Shown here: piece after piece, positions 1 to 8,297 of the stretch | How positions within the stretch are numbered: position 1 is the stretch's first letter | How the letters are laid out: every line of letters starts with the position of its first letter | NCBI RefSeq assembly: GCF_039134705.1 | Contig: NZ_CP146256.1 | Location: 1,426,001-1,490,000 of the forward strand | Length of the DNA stretch: 64,000 nt | From: Kineothrix sp. IPX-CK | GTDB taxonomy: Bacteria; Bacillota; Clostridia; Lachnospirales; Lachnospiraceae | Reading direction: 5' to 3' | The notes under the pieces: generated by a model | The model's input: the letters and a program-made list of their open reading frames with translations, nothing else | Database searches by the model: none | What the model was told of the DNA's origin: nothing | Program-made: the position numbers and the translations under genes

Positions 1-1
1 A

Positions 2-271
2 CGCGTAAACAGTGCTATGCCAAATGGAGCACAAAGCTATGAATTCGATGCCATGATAGCGACGATTGTAGGCGGAACCAGTTTTTCCGGTGGGGTCGGA
101 TCCGCGGTGGGGACTGTAATAGGAGCTTTTATAGTAGGTTTTTTGAATAACATTATGAATCTGATAGGAATTGATTCATATCTCCAGCAAGTGGTAAGGG
201 GAATAATAATTGGGGGAGCTGTTATTTGGGATATCTACTTTAAAAATAAAAAAACATTTACTAAAAGCTGA
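2..271 (+). CDS. Sugar ABC transporter permease, C-terminal part (RbsC family)
   Basis: The reading frame is open at the left edge, so only the last ~90 residues are present. It has the typical end of an RbsC/BPD_transp_2 permease: a RVNSAMPNGAQSYE-like segment, then the glycine-rich IVGGTSFSGGVGS loop and two hydrophobic segments. This inner-membrane subunit would form the channel for a pentose or other monosaccharide. It lies 20 bp before a substrate-binding lipoprotein, and a split transketolase follows, so the transported sugar probably enters the pentose phosphate pathway. The substrate cannot be told from this fragment. Confidence 0.85.
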   Translation, partial: RVNSAMPNGAQSYEFDAMIATIVGGTSFSGGVGSAVGTVIGAFIVGFLNNIMNLIGIDSYLQQVVRGIIIGGAVIWDIYFKNKKTFTKS

Positions 272-291
272 TTCAGAAAGGAAGGGAAATT

Positions 292-1332
292 ATGAGAAAG
301 GTATTAAAAAAACTAACGGTAGTGACAATTGTTATGAGTATGATGCTGACAATGGCGGGGTGTGGTGCCGTCCCCAGCTCGGCAGGGGGAGGAACGGAGG
401 AAGCTGCAAAAGATGAAGGAAAATATAAAGTACTGTTTGTGTGCAGAAATAGAGCAGATACTTTTGCTGCGCGTTTAGCAACCGCTTTTCAGCAGTATGC
501 AGATGATACCTATGCGGATGAATTTGATTTTGATATTCAGGATGCACAGGCCGACAGCGATAAGGAGAACCAAATCATTGAGCAGGCCGTTGCCGCCGGC
601 TATGACTGCATTATTGTTCAGCCCAATGACAGCGATTCCCAGACTCCCTATGTAAAATCCGCAGTGGAAGCAGGGGTAAAGGTAATCACTACTAACGCTG
701 GAATACGTGATATTGAAGGCGCATCATGGATTGATGCAGACCCTTATGAACAAGGAAAAGTAATTGCAAATCTGGCAGTTGAAAATGCTCCTGAAAATGC
801 AAGGGTAGTGATCATGTCATGTAACCCCGGTAATTTGCATACGGAAAGCCGCTTACAGGCATACAATGATATCTTTGTCGCAGAAAGAACGGATTGCGAA
901 ATTCTGGCTCAGAAGATCTGTACGAAAGCCGATTCGGCAACCTTTATGGAAACAATGGAAGACTGGGTGCAGGCTTACGGTAAGATCGACGTTTGTCTTA
1001 CGATAGGAGATGACCTCGCTAAGGCCTGCTATGAAGTGGTAAAAGATGATCCTACCTTTTCGGAAACGCAGTATTATGCAGTTGATGCTAATCCAGATGC
1101 TCTTTTAAGAATCAAACTGGGAACCCAAACGGCAACCGTAATGCAGGATACGACAGAATTGGCGCAAAAGAATCTGGATGCTGCACATAAACTGTTGACC
1201 GGTGAAGAAGAGGTTATAGAAGAAACGATTGAAACTATTTTAATTACACAGGAAAATGTGGATAAATACATTGAATATTATATGGAGCAGGGTGCACTTA
1301 CGCAGGAGGAATATGATGCGGCCTTGAAGTAA
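292..1332 (+). CDS. Sugar ABC transporter substrate-binding lipoprotein
   Basis: 346-residue secreted lipoprotein. The N-terminus has basic residues, a hydrophobic stretch and a lipobox ending MAGC (Cys ~24), followed by a Gly/Ser linker. The body fits the periplasmic-binding-protein type 1 fold of ribose/galactose binders (Peripla_BP_4): KVLFVCRNRADTFAARL at the start, and CIIVQPNDSDSQTPYVKSAV, where natural family members bind sugar. The start follows GGAAGGGAAATT. It is the last transporter gene, directly after the permease; the ATPase would lie outside the window. The ligand is unknown. Start and lipobox are clear. Confidence 0.85.
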   Translation: MRKVLKKLTVVTIVMSMMLTMAGCGAVPSSAGGGTEEAAKDEGKYKVLFVCRNRADTFAARLATAFQQYADDTYADEFDFDIQDAQADSDKENQIIEQAVAAGYDCIIVQPNDSDSQTPYVKSAVEAGVKVITTNAGIRDIEGASWIDADPYEQGKVIANLAVENAPENARVVIMSCNPGNLHTESRLQAYNDIFVAERTDCEILAQKICTKADSATFMETMEDWVQAYGKIDVCLTIGDDLAKACYEVVKDDPTFSETQYYAVDANPDALLRIKLGTQTATVMQDTTELAQKNLDAAHKLLTGEEEVIEETIETILITQENVDKYIEYYMEQGALTQEEYDAALK

Positions 1333-1435
1333 GCAAATAAACAGGCAGTGCAATATGTCTACAATATAATGAAGGACTTACATATAGGTTTATGATAATT
1401 ATAAAAGATTAGAATAGAATTGAGGAAAATGTGAA

Positions 1436-2284
1436 TTGGAAGAAGGAAGAAAAAGACAATTATTATGGCTTGGTATGAAAATCCGTGAAAAGGGATTAGA
1501 AGCTGTGCAGGCAGCCGGTTCCGGACATATAGGAGGATCGTTTTCCCTGGCGGATATTTTAGCAGTTCTTTATTTCGATAAAATGAGGGTTGATCCCCAA
1601 AATCCTAAAGATCCTGATCGTGACCGTTTTGTGCTTTCTAAAGGACATTGTACGCCGGCAATGTATGCAGCTCTGGCACTAAAAGGCTTCTTTCCGGAAA
1701 GTGAGCTGAAGAACTTCAGAAGTATTAACAGCAATTTATCCGGACATGTCGAGATGACTAAAATTCCCGGAGTGGATATGTCGGCCGGCTCCCTGGGGCA
1801 AGGATTCTCGGCCGCGGTAGGAATGGCGGTTTCTGGTAAGGTTTATCATAAGGATTATTACGTCTATACAGTTATTGGAGATGGTGAATTGCAGGAGGGG
1901 CAGATTTGGGAGGCCTTTATGGCTGCCGGAAATTATAAGCTGGATCATCTGATTGCCATCATAGATAATAATAACCTGCAAATTGACGGTACTATTGAGG
2001 AAGTGATGTCTCCTTATCCTATTGATGAAAAATTAAAGGCCTTTAAGTGGAATGTACTTAAGGCCGACGGTCATGACCCGGAACAACTGGCAAATGTAAT
2101 TGATGCGGCAAAGCAATGCAAAAATATGCCTTCAGTTATTATTGCGAAGACGGTAAAGGGCCGGGGAGTTTCTTTCATGGAGAATAATCCGGGCTGGCAT
2201 GGAAAGACGCCGGATGCAGAACAGTACGGCAGGGCGTTCGAAGAATTAAATAAGCATATTGCAGAGTGGGAGGCAAAGCTATGA
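1436..2284 (+). CDS. Transketolase, N-terminal (TPP-binding) subunit
   Basis: 282 residues, matching the usual N-terminal half of split bacterial transketolases. It carries the thiamine diphosphate motif GDGELQEGQIWEAFM...IIDNNNLQIDG and the early histidine loops GSGHIGGSFS and SKGHCTPAMY. The start is TTG at 1436 after GAGGAAAA; no in-frame ATG lies near a ribosome binding site. It overlaps the C-terminal subunit by ATGA at 2281-2284, so the two should be translationally coupled and form one enzyme. Transketolase moves two-carbon ketol units between sugar phosphates. Given the adjoining sugar transporter, it probably serves catabolism of the imported sugar. Sulfosugar or apiose-type split transketolases are possible alternatives. 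Confidence 0.9.
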   Translation: MEEGRKRQLLWLGMKIREKGLEAVQAAGSGHIGGSFSLADILAVLYFDKMRVDPQNPKDPDRDRFVLSKGHCTPAMYAALALKGFFPESELKNFRSINSNLSGHVEMTKIPGVDMSAGSLGQGFSAAVGMAVSGKVYHKDYYVYTVIGDGELQEGQIWEAFMAAGNYKLDHLIAIIDNNNLQIDGTIEEVMSPYPIDEKLKAFKWNVLKADGHDPEQLANVIDAAKQCKNMPSVIIAKTVKGRGVSFMENNPGWHGKTPDAEQYGRAFEELNKHIAEWEAKL

Positions 2285-3225
2285 GTGAAATTATTGCTAC
2301 CAGAGAAGCGTATGGACGTGCTTTATGTAAGTGCGGAGACAGAGAGGATATAGTAGTGTTCGATGCGGATCTGACCATTTGCACAATGTCCTGCTACTTT
2401 GCGGAAAAATATCCGGACAGGTTTTTTAATGCAGGTATAGCAGAAGCCAATATGATAGGAATGTCCGCGGGAGTTGCCGCGACGGGTAAAACGGCTGTTT
2501 GTCACACGTTTGCAATGTTTGCCGCCGGAAGAGGATACGATCAGATCCGTAATTCTGTATGCTATCCCGGACTGAATGTTAAGGTCATCGGAACACATGC
2601 CGGATTATCTGTAGGAGAGGACGGGGCGACTCATCAATGTATCGAAGACTTGAGCTTAATGAGGACTATTCCCGGTATGACAGTTATCTGCCCTTGCGAT
2701 GCGAACGAAACAGAAGAAGCTGTTAAAGCAATGCTTAATTTTGACGGTCCATGCTACCTGAGACTTGGCCGTTCCGGTGTTGAAAATATTACCGGACATA
2801 TTTCTGATTATAAATTTGAATTGGGAAAAGGTGTTGTATTAAAGGACGGTGGAGATGTTTCCATTATTGCAACCGGACAAATGGTCCAGATAGCATTAAC
2901 GGCTGCAAGAATTCTGGAGGATAAGGGAATCCATGCTATGGTAATCAATATGCATACCATAAAACCATTCGATAAAGAAATTGTCATGATGGCGGCCAGA
3001 AAGACGAGGGCTGTCGTTACTTCGGAAGAACATAATATTGTAGGGGGCCTGGGGGCGGCAGTAGCAGAAGCTGTGACCTCGGAGTATCCGGTACCGGTAA
3101 TCCGTCATGGGGTGGAGGACGTGTTCGGACATTCCGGAAAGGCGGATGAGTTAATGGAAAAGTATGGATTGACAGCAGAAAATCTTGTGTTAAAAGCAGA
3201 AAAAGCAATTAGTATGAAAAACTGA
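2281..3225 (+). CDS. Transketolase, C-terminal subunit
   Basis: 314 residues covering the pyrimidine-binding and C-terminal transketolase domains. Visible marks are the FDADLTICT start, FFNAGIAEANMIGMSAGVA (with the catalytic glutamate), the GEDGATHQCIEDL loop and the C-terminal TSEEHNIVGGLGAAVAE segment. I take ATG 2281 rather than GTG 2266 because GGGAGG lies seven bases before it and it overlaps the upstream stop as ATGA. It pairs with the subunit encoded just upstream to form an active transketolase. A hairpin terminator follows. Confidence 0.9.
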   Translation: MSEIIATREAYGRALCKCGDREDIVVFDADLTICTMSCYFAEKYPDRFFNAGIAEANMIGMSAGVAATGKTAVCHTFAMFAAGRGYDQIRNSVCYPGLNVKVIGTHAGLSVGEDGATHQCIEDLSLMRTIPGMTVICPCDANETEEAVKAMLNFDGPCYLRLGRSGVENITGHISDYKFELGKGVVLKDGGDVSIIATGQMVQIALTAARILEDKGIHAMVINMHTIKPFDKEIVMMAARKTRAVVTSEEHNIVGGLGAAVAEAVTSEYPVPVIRHGVEDVFGHSGKADELMEKYGLTAENLVLKAEKAISMKN

Positions 3226-3232
3226 AATAGCA

Positions 3233-3290
3233 GCATGCCAATTCCGGGCAGCCATTTTTAAATGGAGGGGTTGGCATGCATTTTAGATTG
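3233..3290 (+). terminator. Probable terminator after the transketolase genes
   Basis: A 9-bp outer stem GCATGCCAA/TTGGCATGC (3233-3241 and 3271-3279) encloses a second small hairpin CCATTT/AAATGG. ATTTTAGATT follows. The T-run is weak, so this may act as a modest terminator or a processing site. Confidence 0.5.
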
Positions 3291-3309
3291 TAAGTAATAT
3301 CAGGATCCG

Positions 3310-3368
3310 TTGACATATAATTAATATAGTGGTATATTTGTAACATAATGTTATAAATATACCACTAT
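3310..3368 (+). promoter_or_regulatory. Strong sigma-A-type promoter inside a 19-bp inverted repeat operator
   Basis: TTGACA (3310-3315), a 17-bp spacer, and TATATT (3333-3338) form a near-consensus promoter. The -10 box and start region lie in an inverted repeat: ATAGTGGTATATTTGTAAC (3326-3344) and GTTATAAATATACCACTAT (3350-3368), 18 of 19 matching with a 5-base loop. A Shine-Dalgarno sequence follows at once (3369-3375). The arrangement suggests a repressor operator, possibly for the small XRE protein encoded in the same operon. Confidence 0.75.
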
Positions 3369-3380
3369 AGGAGGTGTCTT

Positions 3381-3719
3381 GTGAAATTCAATAAATTGGG
3401 GTTTTTATCAATCCTTGCGCTTTTAGGATTTCTGGGATTTACTGTTCATAGACCGCTTCTTGGTTTTTTCGGCTTTGCCTATTACTTACGGTACTTTTTT
3501 GTGACACCGGATGAGATGTTTAGGCACAATGTTAGAAAAGCGGCAAGTATTGGCTTCTTTTCAGGTGTTTGGGCTACGGGTCTTTCTATTGCCGTCTATC
3601 TTTTGTTTCCGCCATTTTTATCAAGCAATATGGTGTTGGCATCCTGCTATGTCGTCTCCGTATTTTGTTTCACCATCGCACTTTTAGTTCTTGAAATGAA
3701 AGAGCAATGGGAGGATTAA
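3381..3719 (+). CDS. DUF3796-type small membrane protein
   Basis: 112-residue integral membrane protein starting at GTG with AGGAGGTG just upstream. Its start KFNKLGFLSILALLGFLGF and the FFGFAYYLRYFFVTPDE segment match my memory of DUF3796 proteins, which are commonly followed by an XRE regulator. About four hydrophobic segments are visible. The function of the family is not known. It is the first gene of a three-gene operon with an XRE regulator and an M23 peptidase. Confidence 0.6.
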   Translation: MKFNKLGFLSILALLGFLGFTVHRPLLGFFGFAYYLRYFFVTPDEMFRHNVRKAASIGFFSGVWATGLSIAVYLLFPPFLSSNMVLASCYVVSVFCFTIALLVLEMKEQWED

Positions 3720-3721
3720 AT

Positions 3722-3934
3722 ATGGCATTGAAGACAAAAATGCGTGAATATAGGGCAAAGCAGAACTTGACACAGGATGAACTGGCAGCCCTGACAGGGG
3801 TGCGCAGGGAAACGATCATTAACCTGGAAAAAGGCCGGTACAATCCATCATTGAAGCTTGCTATGGATATTGCCAGGGTATTCTCCTGTACGGTTGAGGA
3901 ATTATTTTTCTTTAGTGAGGAGGAGAATAATTGA
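3722..3934 (+). CDS. Small XRE-family transcriptional regulator
   Basis: 70 residues, a single Cro/C1-type helix-turn-helix: MREYRAKQNLTQDELAALTG, then RRETIINLEKGRYNPSLKLA, then FSCTVEELFF. This is the YgzD/YozG type of minimal DNA-binding protein. ATG 3722 is preferred over the in-frame ATG 3707 because GGGAGG lies just before it. It follows the DUF3796 gene by two bases and overlaps the next gene at its stop. It is a natural candidate to bind the inverted repeat at 3326-3368 and autoregulate the operon (inference). Confidence 0.85.
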   Translation: MALKTKMREYRAKQNLTQDELAALTGVRRETIINLEKGRYNPSLKLAMDIARVFSCTVEELFFFSEEENN

Positions 3935-4809
3935 AACGGTTGATCAGATTTTGTGAGAAAATCAAATATTTAGGGCTTTTAGGCTTGTTAAGTCTGTTTT
4001 GGGATAATAGACTGCTAAATTTCCTATGGTTGTTCTGGCTCTTTGGATTTGTCGGCATTTTTTATAATTTTCCTGTATTTCTGCAATCGCTGAAACAGAT
4101 ATGGGGAATGCTGGCGGCTCCTTTCAAGTACCGCTTTCATATGCCCAATGCAGAAAATTATCAATGTAAAGTGGGATATTCTTTGCCTTTTGGAGGAGCA
4201 TGGACAGCAGTCAACGGCGGCATTGACAAAAAGCATTCCCATTCATGGGGAATTCAAGCCCAAAGATATGCTTATGATTTTGTCATACTTGATGAAGCGG
4301 GGCATAGTTTTTCCGGTGAATATACAAAGCTTACGGACTATTATTGCTACGGCAAAGAAGTTTTATCTCCGGCAGATGGAGAGGTGGTCGAGATTCGGAA
4401 CAAATATCCCGACAGTCTTCTATTGGGATATGGTCAGGCCGATTGTTCCGCGAGAGATATAAGGGGCAACTATATCCTCATTCGTCACGCCGATAAGGAA
4501 TATGGACTTCTGGCCCATTTGCAGCCCGGAAGTGTTTGCGTAAAACCGGGTGATACCGTAAAGCGCGGACAGTGCGTTGCTTATTGCGGTAATTCAGGGA
4601 ACACTTCAGAGCCACATCTGCATTTTCATTTGCAGGACGGTATTAGTTTTTATACCTCGGCAGGACTTCCCATTGAATTTACCGGGATTACAAGATTTCC
4701 CGCTCCTAATTACACCGTTTATGATTCCCGCCGCGTTCTAATCTCTGGATCATTGTCAAAATACATCTTTCGAGGGCTGCGCGTTTCAAATACGCAGCAG
4801 ACCTTTTAA
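3931..4809 (+). CDS. Membrane-anchored M23 (LytM-like) peptidase family protein
   Basis: 292 residues, starting at TTG 3931 after GAGGAGGAG and overlapping the regulator's TGA. The N-terminus has one or two hydrophobic segments (about residues 10-55). The C-terminal half is an M23/LytM beta-fold: VLSPADGEVVEIRN, NYILIRHADKEYGLLAHLQ, then PGDTVKRGQCVAYCGNSGN and the zinc-binding PHLHFHL. The family includes glycyl-glycyl endopeptidases and amidase activators acting on peptidoglycan. An HSHSWGIQAQRYAYDF stretch upstream may hold the other metal ligands. It may be an enzyme or a degenerate regulator; catalytic competence is not certain. Confidence 0.75.
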   Translation: MKRLIRFCEKIKYLGLLGLLSLFWDNRLLNFLWLFWLFGFVGIFYNFPVFLQSLKQIWGMLAAPFKYRFHMPNAENYQCKVGYSLPFGGAWTAVNGGIDKKHSHSWGIQAQRYAYDFVILDEAGHSFSGEYTKLTDYYCYGKEVLSPADGEVVEIRNKYPDSLLLGYGQADCSARDIRGNYILIRHADKEYGLLAHLQPGSVCVKPGDTVKRGQCVAYCGNSGNTSEPHLHFHLQDGISFYTSAGLPIEFTGITRFPAPNYTVYDSRRVLISGSLSKYIFRGLRVSNTQQTF

Positions 4810-4860
4810 TCTATTCAAACGGAGAACCTTCTGCCAGATTCATCAAAAGGCAGTTTCACT

Positions 4861-4905
4861 AAAAAGCGGCTCTGCCTTTTTATAATTGGCAGGGCCGCAG
4901 TTTTT
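4861..4905. terminator. Bidirectional intrinsic terminator
   Basis: An 11-bp stem GCGGCTCTGCC (4866-4876) / GGCAGGGCCGC (4888-4898) is flanked by an A-run on the left and a T-run on the right. It can therefore end transcripts from both the M23 operon and the convergent collagen-like gene. Confidence 0.85.
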
Positions 4906-4924
4906 AACAGCTAAAATATTAAGA

Positions 4925-5863
4925 TCATGCTCTTACTACGCTGACAAAGCAGCTGTCTACCTGAACGCAGTTAGGTGAGAGCAGTTCGAGCGATATTCGC
5001 GTATCTTCATAACGGTCTACCGGTACGATAATAGTTCCTGTGGACACTGTAATGGGTGAACCGATGCGGGTGATAGGAGTACAGCACGTAAATATAGTTT
5101 CCGTATCCTTGCAGGAAGTGGATCGTAGTGCGATGCCAATAGTTCCGTTGCAACGATTGTTTACGATTACGTTGATGGTGAAGCTTATGAGGTAATTGCC
5201 GCTATCCTTGAGTAAAATGCTCGTTCCATCTCTGGAAAGAACAATGTCGCGGTTCTTAATAAAATTTGTAAGTTGCAGCGGGCAATTTCTATTCCACCAA
5301 GTTCCAGCCTCCGCCTCGAAGGCTGCTACTGCGAGAGCCCCGGATGATCCGGTAGCGCCCGTGGCGCCGGTAGCGCCGGTAGCACCGGTAGCACCAGTAG
5401 CGCCGGTAGCGCCCGTAGGTCCGGTAGGTCCGGTAGGCCCGGTAGCACCGGTTGACCCGCCAGGAGCGCCGGTAGGCCCGGTAGCACCGGTAGCGCCGGT
5501 AGGCCCGGTAGCACCGGTAGCGCCGGTAGGTCCGGTAGCACCCGTAGGGCCGCAAGGACCTTTGCATGAATTGAGTACCTTTTCCAATTTATCTTTCAGA
5601 AAGATTTGATTCTGCATAATGCTGTCTAAGAGGCATTTAATGCTTTCATTTATGGCTAGAAGATGTTCTACGCTGACAGGGTCGATGGGCCTGCCATCTG
5701 CTTGATTCGGTAAGGTTCCCAAGACATATTGGAGCTTTTCGCCCTCTGCATTGATGATATGGCTGAGGCCGAGTTCCTCCATAGCGATGGAAGCAAGAAT
5801 CATATTCAAAGCGCTATCGCGAGTTATTTCAGGACTGATTTCCGGAAATGTTGGTTGTGACAT
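4925..5863 (-). CDS. Collagen-like (GXY repeat) surface or spore-coat protein
   Basis: 312 residues. A non-collagenous N-terminal domain (1-~100) includes [20 protein letters not shown]. It is followed by about 25 Gly-X-Y triplets, mostly GPT and GAT (~102-176). The C-terminal beta-rich domain (~177-312) resembles the BclA/C1q-like trimerisation heads. I start at ATG 5863 because AGGGAGG lies before it. The longer upstream extension runs through the glycosyltransferase gene in another frame and is not credible. BclA-type proteins of Bacillus and Clostridioides form exosporium filaments and are O-glycosylated on triplet threonines. Here the repeat region is very Thr-rich and the preceding gene is a glycosyltransferase. 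Exosporium location is inferred. Confidence 0.8.
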   Translation of the reverse strand: MSQPTFPEISPEITRDSALNMILASIAMEELGLSHIINAEGEKLQYVLGTLPNQADGRPIDPVSVEHLLAINESIKCLLDSIMQNQIFLKDKLEKVLNSCKGPCGPTGATGPTGATGATGPTGATGATGPTGAPGGSTGATGPTGPTGPTGATGATGATGATGATGATGATGSSGALAVAAFEAEAGTWWNRNCPLQLTNFIKNRDIVLSRDGTSILLKDSGNYLISFTINVIVNNRCNGTIGIALRSTSCKDTETIFTCCTPITRIGSPITVSTGTIIVPVDRYEDTRISLELLSPNCVQVDSCFVSVVRA

Positions 5864-5864
5864 T

Positions 5865-6971
5865 TTATATCCTCCCTTCTGATAGTGAAGAAGTATCTGT
5901 TTTTTTTCTATTTTTAAAATATTCCTTATTATAAAGAACTGAAGGTGAATCTGGTTTAAAGGCGGCCGCCATGTCATTATAGCGTTCCGCTTTCTCATGT
6001 TCGCCTAAGTGGTCGTAACATACGACACATTCGATGCAGGGAATATACCCCCAGAAATCCGCTTGATGAAAGCCCCATGAACTCTGCGGATTCTCCAGTG
6101 TGAGAACCAGATTGAACCAAAAGGCGGCTTTCCTGTATTCCTTCTGCTCTTTAAAATGATATCCGATTTGACAACACAATTCTCCGCGTGGCGTGTCGTA
6201 TTGAAAGCTCCGCAGCATGGCACGGAAGGCTCGCTTGCTGTCGCCCTGCTCCCGGTAGCATTTTGCCAATTCTCCGCATGCTGCAATATTGTCCTCTACC
6301 CAACCCAGTCCCGAGTCCAGAAATTGTTCAAAGGCGTCGATAGCATCTTCGAAACGGCCGTTGTCTTTTAATTCTCTGGCATAATAGTATGTTCCTCGGG
6401 GAGAGAGCTTGGTTCCCTTAGACAAAAGGTTTTCGTATATTTCAAGGTTTCTGGAGCTTCTTGCGCCGGGCGGCTTGGCATGTGTGATGCCAATATCGGA
6501 GTTTATGATATTTCCGCCAAGCTGCAGGCATTCGTGAACGGGTTCGCTCCATCTGAAGCGGGGGATATTTTTGGAAAGCCTTTCCCTATAGTAGGAAAAG
6601 GTGACCTTGCCCTGAGCGTCGAAGCCTATATTATACAGCATCATGACGATGTCGATATCGCTGGACAGTGTTTTTTTTAGTTTTCTAAATTTAACGGCAT
6701 CTTCGGGGAGTATGATATCATCGGCATCCAGCCAAAGAATATACTCCTTTGTCGCTTTGTCGTATGCGAAATTCCGCGCGGCAGAAAAGTCGTCAATCCA
6801 CGGAAAATCGTAGATATTCTTTGTAAAACGTCCGGCGATTTCTTTTGTGCGGTCAGTGGAGCCTGTGTCGGCGATAATAATTTCGTCGACGAGGTCTTTT
6901 ACTGAGTTTAAGCATCTTTCCAATACTTTTTCTTCATTTTTTACAATCATACAAAGACTTATGGTTATCAT
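5865..6971 (-). CDS. GT2-family glycosyltransferase with TPR repeats
   Basis: 368 residues. The N-terminal GT-A domain of family 2 starts [20 protein letters not shown] and has [12 protein letters not shown] and the metal-binding LDADD. The C-terminal half has TPR-like helices ([17 protein letters not shown] and others). The stop codon TAA is one base from the ATG of the collagen-like gene, and its last codons hold that gene's Shine-Dalgarno, so the two are translationally coupled. Clostridioides difficile has the same order: SgtA glycosyltransferase co-transcribed with BclA3. The likely role is glycosylation of the collagen-like protein (inference from context). Confidence 0.85.
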   Translation of the reverse strand: MITISLCMIVKNEEKVLERCLNSVKDLVDEIIIADTGSTDRTKEIAGRFTKNIYDFPWIDDFSAARNFAYDKATKEYILWLDADDIILPEDAVKFRKLKKTLSSDIDIVMMLYNIGFDAQGKVTFSYYRERLSKNIPRFRWSEPVHECLQLGGNIINSDIGITHAKPPGARSSRNLEIYENLLSKGTKLSPRGTYYYARELKDNGRFEDAIDAFEQFLDSGLGWVEDNIAACGELAKCYREQGDSKRAFRAMLRSFQYDTPRGELCCQIGYHFKEQKEYRKAAFWFNLVLTLENPQSSWGFHQADFWGYIPCIECVVCYDHLGEHEKAERYNDMAAAFKPDSPSVLYNKEYFKNRKKTDTSSLSEGRI

Positions 6972-7135
6972 TTATTTCTCTCCACGTGAGTATATGATGG
7001 TTCCTGCATATTATATTTTATGTAGTTAATTGTCATTTTGTGACATAAAAACCCTCTCCCAAAAGGTCAAAAGTCACAATCCTTCGAAATGATGCATAAA
7101 ATGATTAACAGAATACATGGAAGAAGGAATAAGAA
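6972..7135. other. Divergent intergenic region between two glycosyltransferases
   Basis: 164 bp holding both start regions. On the minus strand CATATACT (complement of 6989-6996) resembles a sporulation sigma-E -10 element. On the plus strand CATAAAAT lies about 45 bp before the second gene. Neither has a convincing housekeeping -35. Sporulation control is therefore possible but not shown. Confidence 0.3.
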
Positions 7136-8185
7136 ATGTCTACCATAAGTTTATGCATGATAGTACGAAATGAGGAGAAAAATATCGAAAGATGCCTAAA
7201 AAGTGCTGCGAAGCTGGTGGATGAAATCATCGTGGTGGATACCGGCTCCGAAGACGGGACGAAGACTGTTTGTAAAAAATACAAAACAAAGCTTTATGAT
7301 TTCGCGTGGGAGGATGATTTTGCTGCAGCCCGCAATTTTGCAGTGGAAAAGGCTTCCAGCGATTGGATTATGTGGCTGGATGCCGATGAGGAACTACAGA
7401 TCAGAGATAAAAAAACATTTAAGAAGCGGCTTCGTGATGAGAAAAAAGACCTCATATCAATCAAAATGCTGCACTATTACGGTGAACAGCCGGCGGATAA
7501 GAGCCGGGCTTACAGGAACAGCGCGTGCCGTTTGTTCCGAAACAATACAGGGATGCATTTTTCGGGAAAAGTACATGAGAGGCTTATTGGGGATAACATA
7601 GTCGATAGGATTTCGGAAGAGGAATATGATGATATCAAGATTTTTCATTACGGGTATATGGATGAAGAAATAGAGCATAAGAACGATAGGAATATGAAAC
7701 TGCTTCTTAAGGAAAGGGAAGAGCAGCCGGAAAATGCGTGGGTCCAATATCATCTCGCTGTGGAATATTATCATACAAAGGCTTATGCGGAGGCTTATGG
7801 ACTTGTCAATTTATCGATTCTGTGTTTTCTTAAAGAAGAGATCCTGCCCCCTGCAATTGTGTATAAGCTGAAATACGATATTCTGCTTGCAGCGGAAGAT
7901 TATGAAACCGTATCACAGAGTATAGAAAAGGCAATCGAGCTTTATCCGGATTATGTCGACCTTTATTATTATAAGGGCATGGCGCAGTTCGCGCTCGGAG
8001 ATTATAAGGAAGCGAAGAGCACCTTCAGGCACTGCCTTATCCTTGGAGAAGATGATGTAAGATATTTGATCCTGGCCGGAGCAGGAAGCTTTCTGGCTCT
8101 TAACTATATCGGACGCTGCCATGAAATGCTTCAGGAGAAAGAACAGGCACAGGAGGCCTACAGACAGGCAGAACTTCTTCTATAG
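7136..8185 (+). CDS. GT2-family glycosyltransferase with TPR repeats (second copy)
   Basis: 349 residues, homologous to the divergent glycosyltransferase on the other strand. It has the same start [31 protein letters not shown], and LDADEE in the DXD position. TPR-like repeats (LYYYKGMAQFALGDYKEAKS and neighbours) fill the C-terminal third. The start follows GAAGGAATAAGAA. The pair may act in sequence on one acceptor, for example adding a first and second sugar to the collagen-like protein, or on different acceptors. The sugar donor cannot be predicted. Confidence 0.85.
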   Translation: MSTISLCMIVRNEEKNIERCLKSAAKLVDEIIVVDTGSEDGTKTVCKKYKTKLYDFAWEDDFAAARNFAVEKASSDWIMWLDADEELQIRDKKTFKKRLRDEKKDLISIKMLHYYGEQPADKSRAYRNSACRLFRNNTGMHFSGKVHERLIGDNIVDRISEEEYDDIKIFHYGYMDEEIEHKNDRNMKLLLKEREEQPENAWVQYHLAVEYYHTKAYAEAYGLVNLSILCFLKEEILPPAIVYKLKYDILLAAEDYETVSQSIEKAIELYPDYVDLYYYKGMAQFALGDYKEAKSTFRHCLILGEDDVRYLILAGAGSFLALNYIGRCHEMLQEKEQAQEAYRQAELLL

Positions 8186-8210
8186 AAGGGTTTTTTGGAG
8201 GCATTAGGAC

Positions 8211-8278
8211 TTGTTATTTTTCTTGAATTTGATATACTTGAATCATCTGATAACAACAAACAAGTATTTATCAAATTT
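8211..8278 (+). promoter_or_regulatory. Promoter with overlapping inverted repeat before the alcohol dehydrogenase
   Basis: TTGTTA (8211-8216), a 16-bp spacer and TATACT (8233-8238) form a plausible promoter. An imperfect inverted repeat, AATTTGATATACTTG (8226-8240) and CAAGTATTTATCAAATT (8261-8277), differs by a two-base insertion and covers the -10 region. It may be an operator. Confidence 0.45.
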
Positions 8279-8297
8279 AGTTAAGGAGGAATAGCAA

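Noticed and set aside
2266..2280. GTG 2266 as start of the transketolase C-terminal subunit
   Set aside because: ATG 2281 has an ideal Shine-Dalgarno and the ATGA overlap; the extra five codons lie in the upstream gene.
5340..5570. Tandem DNA repeat resembling a CRISPR or minisatellite array
   Set aside because: The short period is explained by coding for Gly-X-Y triplets on the minus strand; there are no spacers.
5196..5609. 137-residue Pro/Val/Ala-rich plus-strand ORF
   Set aside because: It is the antisense shadow of the collagen-like repeats, with no ribosome site.
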